Shown piece after piece: positions 7,944 through 15,259 of a DNA stretch of 17,169 nt. A program made the translations under genes and the position numbers. Under the pieces are notes generated by a model. It saw only the letters and a program-made list of their open reading frames with translations, did no database searches and was not told the origin of the DNA. The DNA comes from JALOAD01 sp023228995 [NCBI: Candidatus Muiribacterium halophilum] (GTDB lineage Bacteria > Muiribacteriota > Muiribacteriia > Muiribacteriales): NCBI GenBank assembly GCA_023228995.1, contig JALOAD010000004.1, forward strand, positions 127,875-145,043, given 5' to 3'. Numbering within the stretch: position 1 is the first letter of the stretch; the number at the start of each line of letters is the position of its first letter.

Positions 7944-8906
7944 TCAGCTTTCAAAAAGCTGCGATAATGATTTTTCTCTATGTATATTATAAATCGCTTT
8001 AGCAAACAAAGGAGCTATAGATATTACTTTTATTCTTTCAATATCTCTATGTACTGGAATACTATTTGTAACAACAACTTCTTCAATAACACTTTGATTT
8101 AATCTTTCAGCAGCAGGACCAGAAAACACTCCATGAGATGCTGCTGCAAAAACCCTTTTAGCACCATTTTGCTTTAATACTTTGGCACCATTACAAATAG
8201 TACCGGCTGTATCTATCATATCATCGACAAGAATGGTAATTTTGCCTTCAATATCACCAATAATATTCATTACCTCAGACTCATTAGGTTTTTGCCTTCT
8301 CTTATCTATTATAGCAAGAGATGCTTTCAGTTTCTTTGCAAGATTTCTAGCTCTTCCAACACCACCTGCATCAGGAGATACAACAACTATATCATTTTTT
8401 TTAAAACCCATATCCAAAAAATAATCAGCAAGAAGAGTACTTCCAAGAAAATGGTCAACAGGAATATCAAAAAATCCCTGTAATGCCCATGTATGAAAAT
8501 CAAGTGCAAGAACTCTATCAACACCAGCTGTAACAATTAGATTTGATACAAGCTTAGCAGTGATCGGTTCTCTTCCTCTTGATTTTTTTTCTTGTCTTGC
8601 ATATCCAAAATAAGGTATAACCGCTGTTATTCTTCCTGCGGAAGCTCTTTTTAGCGAATCTATAATAATAAGAAGAGTCATAAGATTATCAGAAACCGGA
8701 CTACATGTTGGTTGTATTATAAAAACATCTTTTCCCCTAACTGTATCAAAAATCTGAACATGAATCTCACCATCTGCAAATTTGCTAATATCAACATTGC
8801 ACTTTTTAACGCCCAGATAATCACATATTTGCGTACTTAAATCTTCATTTCCACCACCACATAAAATTGCCATATTCTCAGTATCCAGGAATTTAGAATT
8901 ATTCAT
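7944..8906 (-). CDS. prs: Ribose-phosphate pyrophosphokinase (PRPP synthase)
   Basis: A 320-residue class I PRPP synthase, making 5-phosphoribosyl diphosphate from ribose 5-phosphate and ATP for nucleotide, NAD, His and Trp synthesis. Visible signatures are FADGEIHVQI (43-52), PYFGYARQEKKSRGREPITA (98-117), the flexible catalytic loop DKRRQKPNESEV (201-212) and the PRPP loop VDDMIDTAGT (227-236). One oddity: after the conserved His138 the usual A-x-Q-I-Q-G-F-F reads TWALQGFF, so three conserved positions change in a segment close to the active site. All other core residues look intact, so I expect an active enzyme. The ATG at 8906 overlaps the glmU stop (ATGA) with AGGAG upstream. PRPP also feeds the NAD branch begun by nadA in this window. 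Confidence 0.96.
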   Translation of the reverse strand: MNNSKFLDTENMAILCGGGNEDLSTQICDYLGVKKCNVDISKFADGEIHVQIFDTVRGKDVFIIQPTCSPVSDNLMTLLIIIDSLKRASAGRITAVIPYFGYARQEKKSRGREPITAKLVSNLIVTAGVDRVLALDFHTWALQGFFDIPVDHFLGSTLLADYFLDMGFKKNDIVVVSPDAGGVGRARNLAKKLKASLAIIDKRRQKPNESEVMNIIGDIEGKITILVDDMIDTAGTICNGAKVLKQNGAKRVFAAASHGVFSGPAAERLNQSVIEEVVVTNSIPVHRDIERIKVISIAPLFAKAIYNIHREKSLSQLFES

Positions 8907-10249
8907 TTTTCTCTCCTGTAATTTAATTTTATAATTTGTCTAGCTCTTCCAAAAGCTAGTGAATTATCAGGCACATCTTTAGTTATAACAGAACCAGCAG
9001 CTGTGACAGAATTATTTCCTAAATTAACAGGAGCAATTAAACATGAATTACTTCCAATAAACGAATTTTCACCTATTTTTGTCTTATGTTTATTTACACC
9101 ATCATAATTACAAGTTATAGTACCAGCACCTATATTGGTATTTTTTCCAATATCACTATCACCAATATAAGAAAGATGAGAAACTTTAACACTTTTGTCC
9201 AAACAGGTTTTTTTTATTTCAACAAAATTCCCAACTCTGCATTTTTCACCTATAACAGTATTTTCTCTAATTCTTGAATATGGTCCTATATTACAACCTT
9301 TATTTACCACTACACCTTTTAAATGAGAATATTCGATTTTAGAATTTTCAATTTTACAGTCCTCAATATAAACATTAGGTCCAATAATAGAGTTTTTTCC
9401 AATTGTATTTTCACCTTTTAATACTGTAAATGGAAGTATAGAAACATTATCTTCAATAACAGTATCAACATCAATAAATGTTGTTTCACTATTGTAAATA
9501 TCCACACCATTATTCATAAATTCGTTATTTATTCTATTATGAATAATCTTTCTAGCTTCTGAAAGACTCTGTATATCATTAATACCACTTAAATTTTCTG
9601 AATTTCCAATATAAACATTTGTAATTAAACCTTTATTAAAAGCTTTTTCAACAAGGTCTGTAAGATAAAATTCATTTTGAGAATTATTTGAATTAATATT
9701 AAAAATTTCTTCTTTTAAAAATTTAGAATCAATAATATAAATACCAGAATTAATTTCATTTATTTTTTTTTCTGTATAATCAGCATCTTTTTCTTCAATA
9801 ATACAAGCTAATTTATTATTTTTTTTAATAATTCTTCCATAACCTAAAGGATTTTTTATAATTGCAGACATAACACTTATAACAGCTTTACTTTTTATAT
9901 GGTTTTTTTTGAAATTTTCAAGTTCTTGAGAAGAAAGCATTGGGGTATCACCACAAAGTATCATTAATGAATCAAAATCCTCTTTATATTCTTCTATAAA
10001 TGTTCTGACCGCATGACCAGTACCCAACTGCTGTTTTTGAATAAATATACTTTCATTTGAAATATATGGCATTTTTTCTTTTATTAAATCAGGCTGATGG
10101 CCAAGAAGTATATTAACTTTATTAGAAAGATTTTTACATGAATTTATTACCCACCACAACATAGGTTTACCAGCTATTTCAAAAAGCACTTTTGGAGTAT
10201 TGCTTTTCATTCTTGTACCTTTCCCAGCTGCGAGAATTAAAATATCCAC
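8903..10249 (-). CDS. glmU: Bifunctional UDP-N-acetylglucosamine pyrophosphorylase / glucosamine-1-phosphate N-acetyltransferase
   Basis: A 448-residue GlmU, making UDP-GlcNAc for peptidoglycan and other glycans. The N-terminal uridyltransferase domain (1-225) has LAAGKGTRMKS (6-16) with Lys20, QLGTGHA (74-80), CGDTP (99-103), GYGRII (136-141) and INSGIY (166-171). The C-terminal left-handed beta-helix acetyltransferase domain has IGPYSRIREN (321-330), VGNFVEIKKT, the catalytic His358 in VSHLSYIGD and GAGTITCNYDG (374-384). Both halves appear functional. The start is GTG, six bases after a strong GGAGG; the protein begins MDILILAAG as expected. An intrinsic terminator ends directly against that GGAGG, so expression must come from readthrough or an unseen promoter. 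It overlaps prs by 4 bp. Bacillus also keeps glmU (gcaD) between spoVG and prs. Confidence 0.97.
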   Translation of the reverse strand: MDILILAAGKGTRMKSNTPKVLFEIAGKPMLWWVINSCKNLSNKVNILLGHQPDLIKEKMPYISNESIFIQKQQLGTGHAVRTFIEEYKEDFDSLMILCGDTPMLSSQELENFKKNHIKSKAVISVMSAIIKNPLGYGRIIKKNNKLACIIEEKDADYTEKKINEINSGIYIIDSKFLKEEIFNINSNNSQNEFYLTDLVEKAFNKGLITNVYIGNSENLSGINDIQSLSEARKIIHNRINNEFMNNGVDIYNSETTFIDVDTVIEDNVSILPFTVLKGENTIGKNSIIGPNVYIEDCKIENSKIEYSHLKGVVVNKGCNIGPYSRIRENTVIGEKCRVGNFVEIKKTCLDKSVKVSHLSYIGDSDIGKNTNIGAGTITCNYDGVNKHKTKIGENSFIGSNSCLIAPVNLGNNSVTAAGSVITKDVPDNSLAFGRARQIIKLNYRREK

Positions 10250-10260
10250 TCTTTTCCTCC

Positions 10261-10300
10261 AAAAAAATAAAAGCGATTCTATTGTTGGAGAATCGCTTTT
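10261..10300 (-). terminator. Intrinsic terminator after tRNA-Gln, abutting the glmU ribosome binding site
   Basis: Arms at 10269-10280 and 10289-10300 are perfectly complementary (12 bp, core AGCGATTCT/AGAATCGCT) with an 8-base loop. Reading on the minus strand, the hairpin is followed at once by a T tract (TTATTTTTTT, 10270-10261). The T tract is followed with no gap by the glmU GGAGG (10260-10256). T residues also flank the other side, so it might act in both directions, though no plus-strand gene needs it. It sits 7 bases after the 3' end of the tRNA. Confidence 0.88.
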
Positions 10301-10307
10301 TTTATTA

Positions 10308-10383
10308 TGGCTGGGACGGCTGGACTCGAACCAGCGAGTGCAGGAGTCAAAGTCCTGTGCCTTGCCAACTTGGCCACGTCCCA
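10308..10383 (-). tRNA. tRNA-Gln, anticodon TTG (UUG)
   Basis: A complete 76-base cloverleaf with the 3' CCA encoded. The acceptor stem TGGGACG pairs fully with CGTCCCA. The D arm is GCCAAGTTGGCAAGGC. The anticodon stem CAGGA/TCCTG encloses CTTTGAC, giving anticodon TTG, which reads CAA (and CAG) Gln codons. The variable loop is 5 bases. The T arm is GCTGG-TTCGAGT-CCAGC. The discriminator base is G, usual for tRNA-Gln. It starts 16 bp after the spoVG stop, too close for its own obvious promoter, so it is probably cut from a spoVG-tRNA transcript that ends at the terminator just downstream. Confidence 0.97.
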
Positions 10384-10399
10384 GTGTATATACATTATA

Positions 10400-10690
10400 T
10401 TATATTTCAGACTCTATAGGATTTTCTTCTATTATATTTTCATTTTTACTATATGAGTCAAGAATAACATTCTGAATCATATCTCTAACTTCTGTAACAA
10501 GAGGATGGGCTGTATCTTTAAATTCTCCATTAGCCATTTTTTTAGAAGGCATTGCAACGAAGTAACCTTTCTTTCCCTCAATTATCTTCAGATCGTGGAC
10601 AACGAAAATATCATCAAAAGTAACGGATACATAAGCTTTAAGTTTACCGTCGCCTTCAACTTTTCTTATTCTAACATCAGTAATTTCCAC
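10400..10690 (-). CDS. spoVG: SpoVG family nucleic-acid-binding regulator
   Basis: A 96-residue SpoVG when started at the GTG at 10690. That start has GGGAGG five bases upstream and gives the canonical beginning VEITDVRIRKVEGDGKLKAY. A longer frame to 10741 would add 17 residues that do not fit the family and would overlap the promoter. Conserved blocks are IFVVHDLKII (28-37), GYFVAMPSKK (42-51) and FKDTAHPL (57-64). SpoVG proteins bind DNA and RNA and act in global regulation (sporulation and septation in Bacillus, virulence in Listeria and Staphylococcus, gene control in Borrelia). The name therefore does not imply that this organism sporulates. The acidic C-terminal tail (about 80-96) is variable in the family. 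It is the first gene after the best promoter in the window. Confidence 0.95.
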   Translation of the reverse strand: MEITDVRIRKVEGDGKLKAYVSVTFDDIFVVHDLKIIEGKKGYFVAMPSKKMANGEFKDTAHPLVTEVRDMIQNVILDSYSKNENIIEENPIESEI

Positions 10691-10726
10691 GCAATCCTCC
10701 CACATAGTTTTATGTTTATGTACTTT

Positions 10727-10754
10727 TTTACACCATAACACCCGAATTTGTCAA
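10727..10754 (-). promoter_or_regulatory. Predicted housekeeping-type promoter for spoVG
   Basis: On the minus strand a perfect -35 box TTGACA (10754-10749) is followed after 16 bp by TGTAAA (10732-10727), a four-of-six match to TATAAT. It lies in the 92-bp gap between nadA and spoVG. It would start transcription about 30 bases before the spoVG GTG. It is the only place in the window where a full TTGACA sits in intergenic DNA with a passable -10. Confidence 0.6.
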
Positions 10755-10769
10755 GTTTTTATTAAATAT

Positions 10770-10790
10770 CTCAATAATATTTTTATTGAG
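10770..10790 (-). terminator. Hairpin overlapping the nadA stop codon, possible weak terminator
   Basis: Minus-strand CTCAATAA and TTATTGAG form an 8-bp perfect stem around a 5-base loop. The nadA TAA lies inside the first arm. The stem is AT-rich, and what follows (ATATTTAATAAAAA) is not a U tract, so it is a poor intrinsic terminator. It may instead protect the 3' end of the nadA message. Its position just ahead of the spoVG promoter fits a transcript boundary. Confidence 0.3.
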
Positions 10791-11700
10791 AATTTCTTTT
10801 TTCAGTATAATCTATCATTCTTTTGATAGGAATATACGCTTTTTTTAATACTTCATTAGAAAGTACTATTTCATTCACCTCTTTGTCAAGAGTATTATAA
10901 ATTTCTTCAAGTGTATTTTTTTTCATATTTTTGCAAATAGTTTTTTCACTTAATGAATATACCTTAGAATTGTATTTTTTCATAGAGTGCAAAACTCCAG
11001 TCTCAGTACCAACAAAAATAGTTTTATCTGTATTTTTTGAAGCATAATCCACCATTTGAGATGTTGACATAGCAAAATCGCATTTTTCAACAACTTTAGA
11101 ATTACATTCTGGATGCACAATAATAACACTATCTTTATATTTCTCTTTAGCTTTTTTTATTGTATCAGCAGAAATATCATTATGAACACAACAAAAACCA
11201 TCCCATAAAATCATATTTCTATCAGTTTTTTTAATTATATAAGAACCAAGATTTTTATCAGGTACAAAAAGAATATTTTTATATTTACTTGGAATATCTC
11301 GGACAATATCGAGTGCATTCCTAGAAGTTACACAAATATCACTTTGAGTCTTGACATCAGCAGTAGAATTAACATAACTTACAACATAAAGATTTTTGTA
11401 TTTTTCCCTCATAGCGATAATATCATTAGAATTAATCATATCAGCCATAGGACAACCAGCATCCATAGTAACAGCAAGAACTTTTTTTGAAGGATTCAAG
11501 ATTTTTGCAGTTTCTGCCATAAAAACAACACCTGCAAAAAGAATTATTTTTTCTTTGCAATCCATAGCTTTTTTTGCAAGACCATAAGAATCACCCAGAT
11601 AATCCGCAATGTCCTGCACTTTAGGATCAAGATAATAATGTCCTAAAATAAGTACATCTTTCTCTTTTTTAAGTTTGTTAATTTCATTAATTAAATTCAT
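10783..11700 (-). CDS. nadA: Quinolinate synthase A
   Basis: A 305-residue [4Fe-4S] enzyme that condenses iminoaspartate with dihydroxyacetone phosphate to quinolinate, the NAD precursor. The three cluster cysteines are visible: Cys83 in DAGCPMA, Cys170 (or 171) in DGFCCVH and Cys256 in KTICKNM. They match Thermotoga NadA Cys81, Cys168 and Cys254 with an offset of two. Other family motifs are LGHYYLDPKVQDIADYLGDS (19-38), VSYVNSTADVK (107-117), PDKNLG (147-152) and HPEC (196-199). The length is that of the short, single-domain type. The ATG overlaps the panC stop (ATGA). No nadB or nadC lies here, so iminoaspartate must come from a gene elsewhere, or from an aspartate dehydrogenase. Confidence 0.96.
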   Translation of the reverse strand: MNLINEINKLKKEKDVLILGHYYLDPKVQDIADYLGDSYGLAKKAMDCKEKIILFAGVVFMAETAKILNPSKKVLAVTMDAGCPMADMINSNDIIAMREKYKNLYVVSYVNSTADVKTQSDICVTSRNALDIVRDIPSKYKNILFVPDKNLGSYIIKKTDRNMILWDGFCCVHNDISADTIKKAKEKYKDSVIIVHPECNSKVVEKCDFAMSTSQMVDYASKNTDKTIFVGTETGVLHSMKKYNSKVYSLSEKTICKNMKKNTLEEIYNTLDKEVNEIVLSNEVLKKAYIPIKRMIDYTEKRNSQ

Positions 11701-12533
11701 AAAAGTCTTCCATTATCAATAAGTCTAATCTTTCCAACAAAAAATGCAAGAAATAATCTTGAATTTTCAGAAATAAATTCTTTTAACTCAAGATCTATTC
11801 CATCTCTAATATTAGCATAATCTTTTGTAATTATATTACAATCTATTTTTTCAATTATATATTTTTCGATTTTATTTTCAAGCTCAATTCTTTTTTGACC
11901 CATATAAGCATTTTTTTTAGCATAACATAATAAATCATAAAGAAAAACAGCTTTTTTTCTTTCCTCTTCATTAAGATATGAATTTCTTGATGACATTGCA
12001 AGACCATCAAACTCTCTAATTATATCACCAATTCTAATATCTATATCAAAATTAAGATCTTTTACCATTTTTTTTATTATAATGTATTGTTGATAATCTT
12101 TTTCTCCAAAATAAGCTCTATCTGGTCTAACAATATTGAATAATTTGCAAACAATTGTAAGAACACCTTTAAAATGACCTGGTCTTTTTTTCCCACACAA
12201 ACAATCTGAAAAGCCTAATATATCAACAAATACTTTGTTTTCTTTATATATATCGCTGGTTTTTGGAATAAACACAATATCACAATTTGCTTTTTTAAGC
12301 ATATTAATATCATTCTCAATATCTTTAGGATATTTTTCAAGATCTTCATTTTCTCCAAACTGAGTCGGATTTACAAATATAGAACAAACTGTTTTTTTGT
12401 TTTCTTTAACAGATTTTTCAATAAGAGAAATATGACCATTGTGAAGATAACCCATTGTAGGAACAAATCCAATACTTTCTTTAATCAGAGAAAGTTCTTT
12501 TTTTAAATCTTCAATACTATAAACAATTATCAT
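11697..12533 (-). CDS. panC: Pantothenate synthetase (pantoate--beta-alanine ligase)
   Basis: A 278-residue cytoplasmic ligase joining pantoate and beta-alanine with ATP to give pantothenate, the coenzyme A precursor. Motifs in order: VPTMGYLHNGHISL (24-37) with the HxGH-like His31/His34, FVNPTQFGENEDL (53-65), RPGHFKGV (117-124), FGEKDYQQ (142-149) and MSSRNSYL (180-187), where the KMSKS-like loop lies. The length is normal. The ATG overlaps the panB TGA by 4 bp (ATGA), so panB and panC are coupled. Neither panD (beta-alanine supply) nor panE (ketopantoate reductase) is in the window. Confidence 0.97.
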   Translation of the reverse strand: MIIVYSIEDLKKELSLIKESIGFVPTMGYLHNGHISLIEKSVKENKKTVCSIFVNPTQFGENEDLEKYPKDIENDINMLKKANCDIVFIPKTSDIYKENKVFVDILGFSDCLCGKKRPGHFKGVLTIVCKLFNIVRPDRAYFGEKDYQQYIIIKKMVKDLNFDIDIRIGDIIREFDGLAMSSRNSYLNEEERKKAVFLYDLLCYAKKNAYMGQKRIELENKIEKYIIEKIDCNIITKDYANIRDGIDLELKEFISENSRLFLAFFVGKIRLIDNGRLL

Positions 12534-13324
12534 ACAAAACTCTCATCTTTTCCTGGAAATTTATTATTTTTTACATCTTCATCATATTTTTTTATAGAAT
12601 TGCATATTATACTATCAAGTTCAGCATATTTTCTAACAAATTTGAATTTATTATTATTCATACCAAGCATATCTTGTAAAACTAATACTTGACCATCGCA
12701 TTCAACACCAGCTCCAATTCCAATTACAGGAATTTTAAGACTATTTGTTATTTCTTGTGCAAGATCGGATGGAATACATTCAAGAACTATAGAAAAAACT
12801 CCAGCTTTTTCAAGTAATAAAGCATCTTCTTTTATCTTTTCTCTTTCATCACTAAGTCTTCCTCTTACATTGTATCCACCAAACACATTAACACTCTGCG
12901 GAGTTAGTCCAAGATGACCCATTACAGGAATTCCTGAAAGTATTATTTTTTTGATATGCTCAATGTATTCTCTACCGCCTTCAAGTTTTACTGCATTAGG
13001 TTTTGATTTTTTCATAATAATACCTGCATTTTCAACAGCTTTTTCAACACTTATCTGATAGCTCATAAAAGGCATATCAGCGACTGTAAATACAGAAGGA
13101 GCACCTTTTTTAACGCATTTAGTATGATAAATTATATCATCAACTTCAACTCCAAGAGTATCACCTTCTCCTTGAATTACATTTCCAAGAGAATCTCCAA
13201 CAAGTATAATATCAATGTTATTTTTCATTTTTTCAAACATAGTTGCCATTGTATAATCATAGCAAGTAAGCATTGAAAGTTTTTTACCATTCTTATATTT
13301 AATATTATCTGATATTTTAAACAA
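12530..13324 (-). CDS. panB: 3-methyl-2-oxobutanoate hydroxymethyltransferase (ketopantoate synthase)
   Basis: A 264-residue TIM-barrel enzyme that transfers a hydroxymethyl group from methylene-tetrahydrofolate to ketoisovalerate, the first committed step to pantothenate. Metal ligands and the catalytic residue are present: Asp44 in VGDSLGNV, Asp83 in VADMPFMSY, Glu115 in VKLEGG and Glu182 in VLECIP. They correspond to E. coli Asp45, Asp84, Glu114 and Glu181. MGHLGLTPQSV (135-145) and IGIGAGVECDGQVLV (201-215) are typical. The start is TTG at 13324 with GGAGG six bases upstream; no ATG fits. It follows rapZ by 30 bp and overlaps panC, so panB-panC-nadA behaves as a cofactor block inside the longer operon. 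Confidence 0.96.
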   Translation of the reverse strand: MFKISDNIKYKNGKKLSMLTCYDYTMATMFEKMKNNIDIILVGDSLGNVIQGEGDTLGVEVDDIIYHTKCVKKGAPSVFTVADMPFMSYQISVEKAVENAGIIMKKSKPNAVKLEGGREYIEHIKKIILSGIPVMGHLGLTPQSVNVFGGYNVRGRLSDEREKIKEDALLLEKAGVFSIVLECIPSDLAQEITNSLKIPVIGIGAGVECDGQVLVLQDMLGMNNNKFKFVRKYAELDSIICNSIKKYDEDVKNNKFPGKDESFV

Positions 13325-13354
13325 AATATACCTCCAGCAAAATCAACATACTTT

Positions 13355-14212
13355 TTAAGTTTTTTCAATATCTCTATGTCTTACAAAAACTCTATAACCA
13401 TTTTTTTTAAGCCAGTCAGAAAAATATTCAGAAAGCACAACCGATCTGTGTTTTCCACCCGTACATCCCAAAGCAATATGAAGCTGAGTTTTACCTTCTT
13501 TTATATATTGAGGAAGAGTAAAAGAAATAAGATCTGAAAATCTTTCTATAAATTTTTTTGAACTTGGCCACATCATAACATAACTTTCCACTTTTTTATC
13601 AAGTCCAGTTTTATTTTTTAAAGTATCAACATAAAAAGGATTTGGAAGAAATCTAACATCAAATATTATATCTGCATCTTTAATAATTCCATATTTATAT
13701 CCAAATGAAGAAAAATTAATAACAATATCTCTTAAAGATTCAGATTCATCAATTGCTATAAGAATCTTTTCTCTAAGCTGTTTTACAGAAATATCAGATG
13801 TATCTATAATAATATCTGCCATTTGTTTTATACTATTTAAAAAACATTTTTCTTTTTTTATATCTTCTATAATACTTCCTTCTTCTTCTCCAAGAGGATG
13901 TTTTCTTCTTGTTTCTTTAAACCTTGAAACAATAACATCATCATTAGCTTCAAGAAACAATATACTATACTTTATTTCAAATATTTTTAATTTTTCAAGA
14001 AATGACCTGAAATTATCTAAAAAAAGTTTACCTCTAATATCTATTACAAGAGCTACTTTTTCAATTTTTGAACCTGATATACACATTTCAAGAAATTTAT
14101 CTGCAATTGATAAAGGGAGATTATCAACACAAAAATAGCCCGAATCTTCCAGAACTTTTACAGCCTGACTTTTACCAGCTCCTGAAAGTCCACTTAATAA
14201 TAAAAATTTCAT
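13355..14212 (-). CDS. rapZ: RapZ/YvcJ family nucleotide-binding protein
   Basis: A 285-residue protein when started at the ATG at 14212, which has AGAGG five bases upstream. A GTG two codons earlier overlaps that site and is less likely. It has an N-terminal P-loop (GLSGAGKS, 8-15), DNLP (30-33), a DIRG segment (58-61), and a C-terminal domain with GCTGGKHRSVVLSEYF (from about 249). This is the full family architecture. In E. coli, RapZ binds glucosamine-6-phosphate and directs RNase E to the sRNA GlmZ, controlling glmS. In Bacillus, YvcJ hydrolyses GTP and affects competence. Which role applies here is unknown. glmU, a later enzyme of the same amino-sugar pathway, is 3 kb downstream, but that link is speculative. 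Its usual neighbours in Bacillota (yvcK, whiA) are absent. Confidence 0.93.
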   Translation of the reverse strand: MKFLLLSGLSGAGKSQAVKVLEDSGYFCVDNLPLSIADKFLEMCISGSKIEKVALVIDIRGKLFLDNFRSFLEKLKIFEIKYSILFLEANDDVIVSRFKETRRKHPLGEEEGSIIEDIKKEKCFLNSIKQMADIIIDTSDISVKQLREKILIAIDESESLRDIVINFSSFGYKYGIIKDADIIFDVRFLPNPFYVDTLKNKTGLDKKVESYVMMWPSSKKFIERFSDLISFTLPQYIKEGKTQLHIALGCTGGKHRSVVLSEYFSDWLKKNGYRVFVRHRDIEKT

Positions 14213-14231
14213 ACACACCTCTTAAAAACTA

Positions 14232-14666
14232 TTATTCCGAATAAACATCAACAAGCATACCCCTTACATCATCCATTTTATTAAGAACATAATGAATATC
14301 CTTGTTATCAATAAGTTTTCTTGCCATTTCTTCAAGCTCAAGATTAATACTTTTTATAGTATAAAGTTGTCTACCCCCAAGTGTAGTTTTACCAGTAGTT
14401 TTTTTAATTATATTATTTTGTTCAATAAGTTTATCAACAAGTTTTTTTATATTTTTTTTATATTTTTCAAATGCTAGAAAATTTCTATCTTTTTTAAGTT
14501 CTTCACCTGAATCATCAACTTCCTGAAGAAGTTTTTCAATTGTTGATTCAAATTCTTTTGATTCAGCCCCAAAAAGTGCTGATAAAAAACTGTTTGCAGT
14601 CTTTTTAACTTTCTTTTTAGTGTTTTTTTCAAGCTTTTTAATATCAGGTCTAAAATCTACCAACAT
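14232..14666 (-). CDS. yaaR: YaaR family (DUF327) protein
   Basis: A 144-residue, charged, mostly helical cytoplasmic protein without membrane segments or Cys. Pattern and length fit the DUF327/YaaR family: an FLSALFG-type segment (27-33), LLQEVDDSGEELKKDRN (46-62), AFEKYKKNIKKLVDKLIE (65-82), a GGRQLYTIKSINLELEEMAR core (97-116) and a terminal helix. The family is known mainly from Bacillota and Thermotogota, and its role is not established. It overlaps the end of tmk by 10 bp; in Bacillus yaaR is also close behind tmk, where holB follows, but here rapZ follows instead. The ATG has GGGGAG about ten bases upstream. Confidence 0.85.
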   Translation of the reverse strand: MLVDFRPDIKKLEKNTKKKVKKTANSFLSALFGAESKEFESTIEKLLQEVDDSGEELKKDRNFLAFEKYKKNIKKLVDKLIEQNNIIKKTTGKTTLGGRQLYTIKSINLELEEMARKLIDNKDIHYVLNKMDDVRGMLVDVYSE

Positions 14667-15259
14667 AAGTTAAGTTCTCCCCAAATTTTTTGATGAATAT
14701 TGTCAATACTATCCATTCCATCAAGAATAATAAATCTTTTATCACTCTTTGCCATATCAAGATAACCATTTCTAATACTACGATGAAATTCAATTTTTTC
14801 TTTTTCAATTCTATCTTTTTGTCTACCAGAGCTTTGAATTCTTTCAAAACCAAGTTCAACAGGAACATCAATAAGAAATATTATATCAGGTTCAACACCT
14901 GAAATTGCAATTTCCATAATTTTTTTAATAAGAGAAAGATCAATATTTCTACCATAACCTTGATAAGCTAGAGTAGAATGATAATATCTATCCGATATAA
15001 CTACAATATCATCTTTAAGAGCAGGCTTTATAATTTGTCTTACATGTTCAGCCCTATCAGCTGCATAAAGAAGCAACTCAGAAACTTCACTCATATCAAT
15101 TGAATGAAGAAGAAGATTTCTAATTTCCTTTCCTAAAGAAGTACCACCAGGCTCAAAAGTATTAATTGCTTTTTTACCATGATTTATTAGTCTTTCTTTA
15201 AGCTTAAGTATTTGTGTGGATTTACCACTTCCTTCAGGTCCTTCAAAAGTAATAAACAT
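14657..15259 (-). CDS. tmk: Thymidylate kinase
   Basis: A 200-residue kinase converting dTMP to dTDP for DNA synthesis. The P-loop FEGPEGSGKST (5-15) is followed by FEPGGTSLGKEIR (35-47), the DR(Y/H) signature SDRYYHSTLAYQGYG (89-103) and an Arg-containing lid ERIQSSGRQKDRIE (139-152), all standard. The length is normal. The start ATG overlaps the argS TAA by one base (TAATG), and the 3' end overlaps yaaR, so translation of the three is coupled. Confidence 0.97.
   Translation of the reverse strand: MFITFEGPEGSGKSTQILKLKERLINHGKKAINTFEPGGTSLGKEIRNLLLHSIDMSEVSELLLYAADRAEHVRQIIKPALKDDIVVISDRYYHSTLAYQGYGRNIDLSLIKKIMEIAISGVEPDIIFLIDVPVELGFERIQSSGRQKDRIEKEKIEFHRSIRNGYLDMAKSDKRFIILDGMDSIDNIHQKIWGELNLCW

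Noticed and set aside
10192-10475. Two plus-strand frames covering the tRNA-Gln and terminator
   Set aside because: Their length comes from reading through the complement of a tRNA and the spoVG 3' end. The apparent protein is the known spurious product of tRNA antisense.
10691-10741. A 17-residue N-terminal extension of SpoVG starting at 10741
   Set aside because: It overlaps the predicted promoter, has no ribosome binding site, and does not fit the family N-terminus; the GTG at 10690 does.
10862-10893. TTGACA inside nadA with a TACTTT 18 bp downstream as an internal promoter
   Set aside because: It is coding sequence for conserved-length nadA and the -10 is a poor match. An AT-rich genome gives such hits by chance.
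14650-14871. Minus-strand frame inside tmk in another phase, and a similar frame inside argS (16125-16385)
   Set aside because: Both are out-of-frame shadows of genes with complete family motifs, with no sign of frameshift in tmk or argS.
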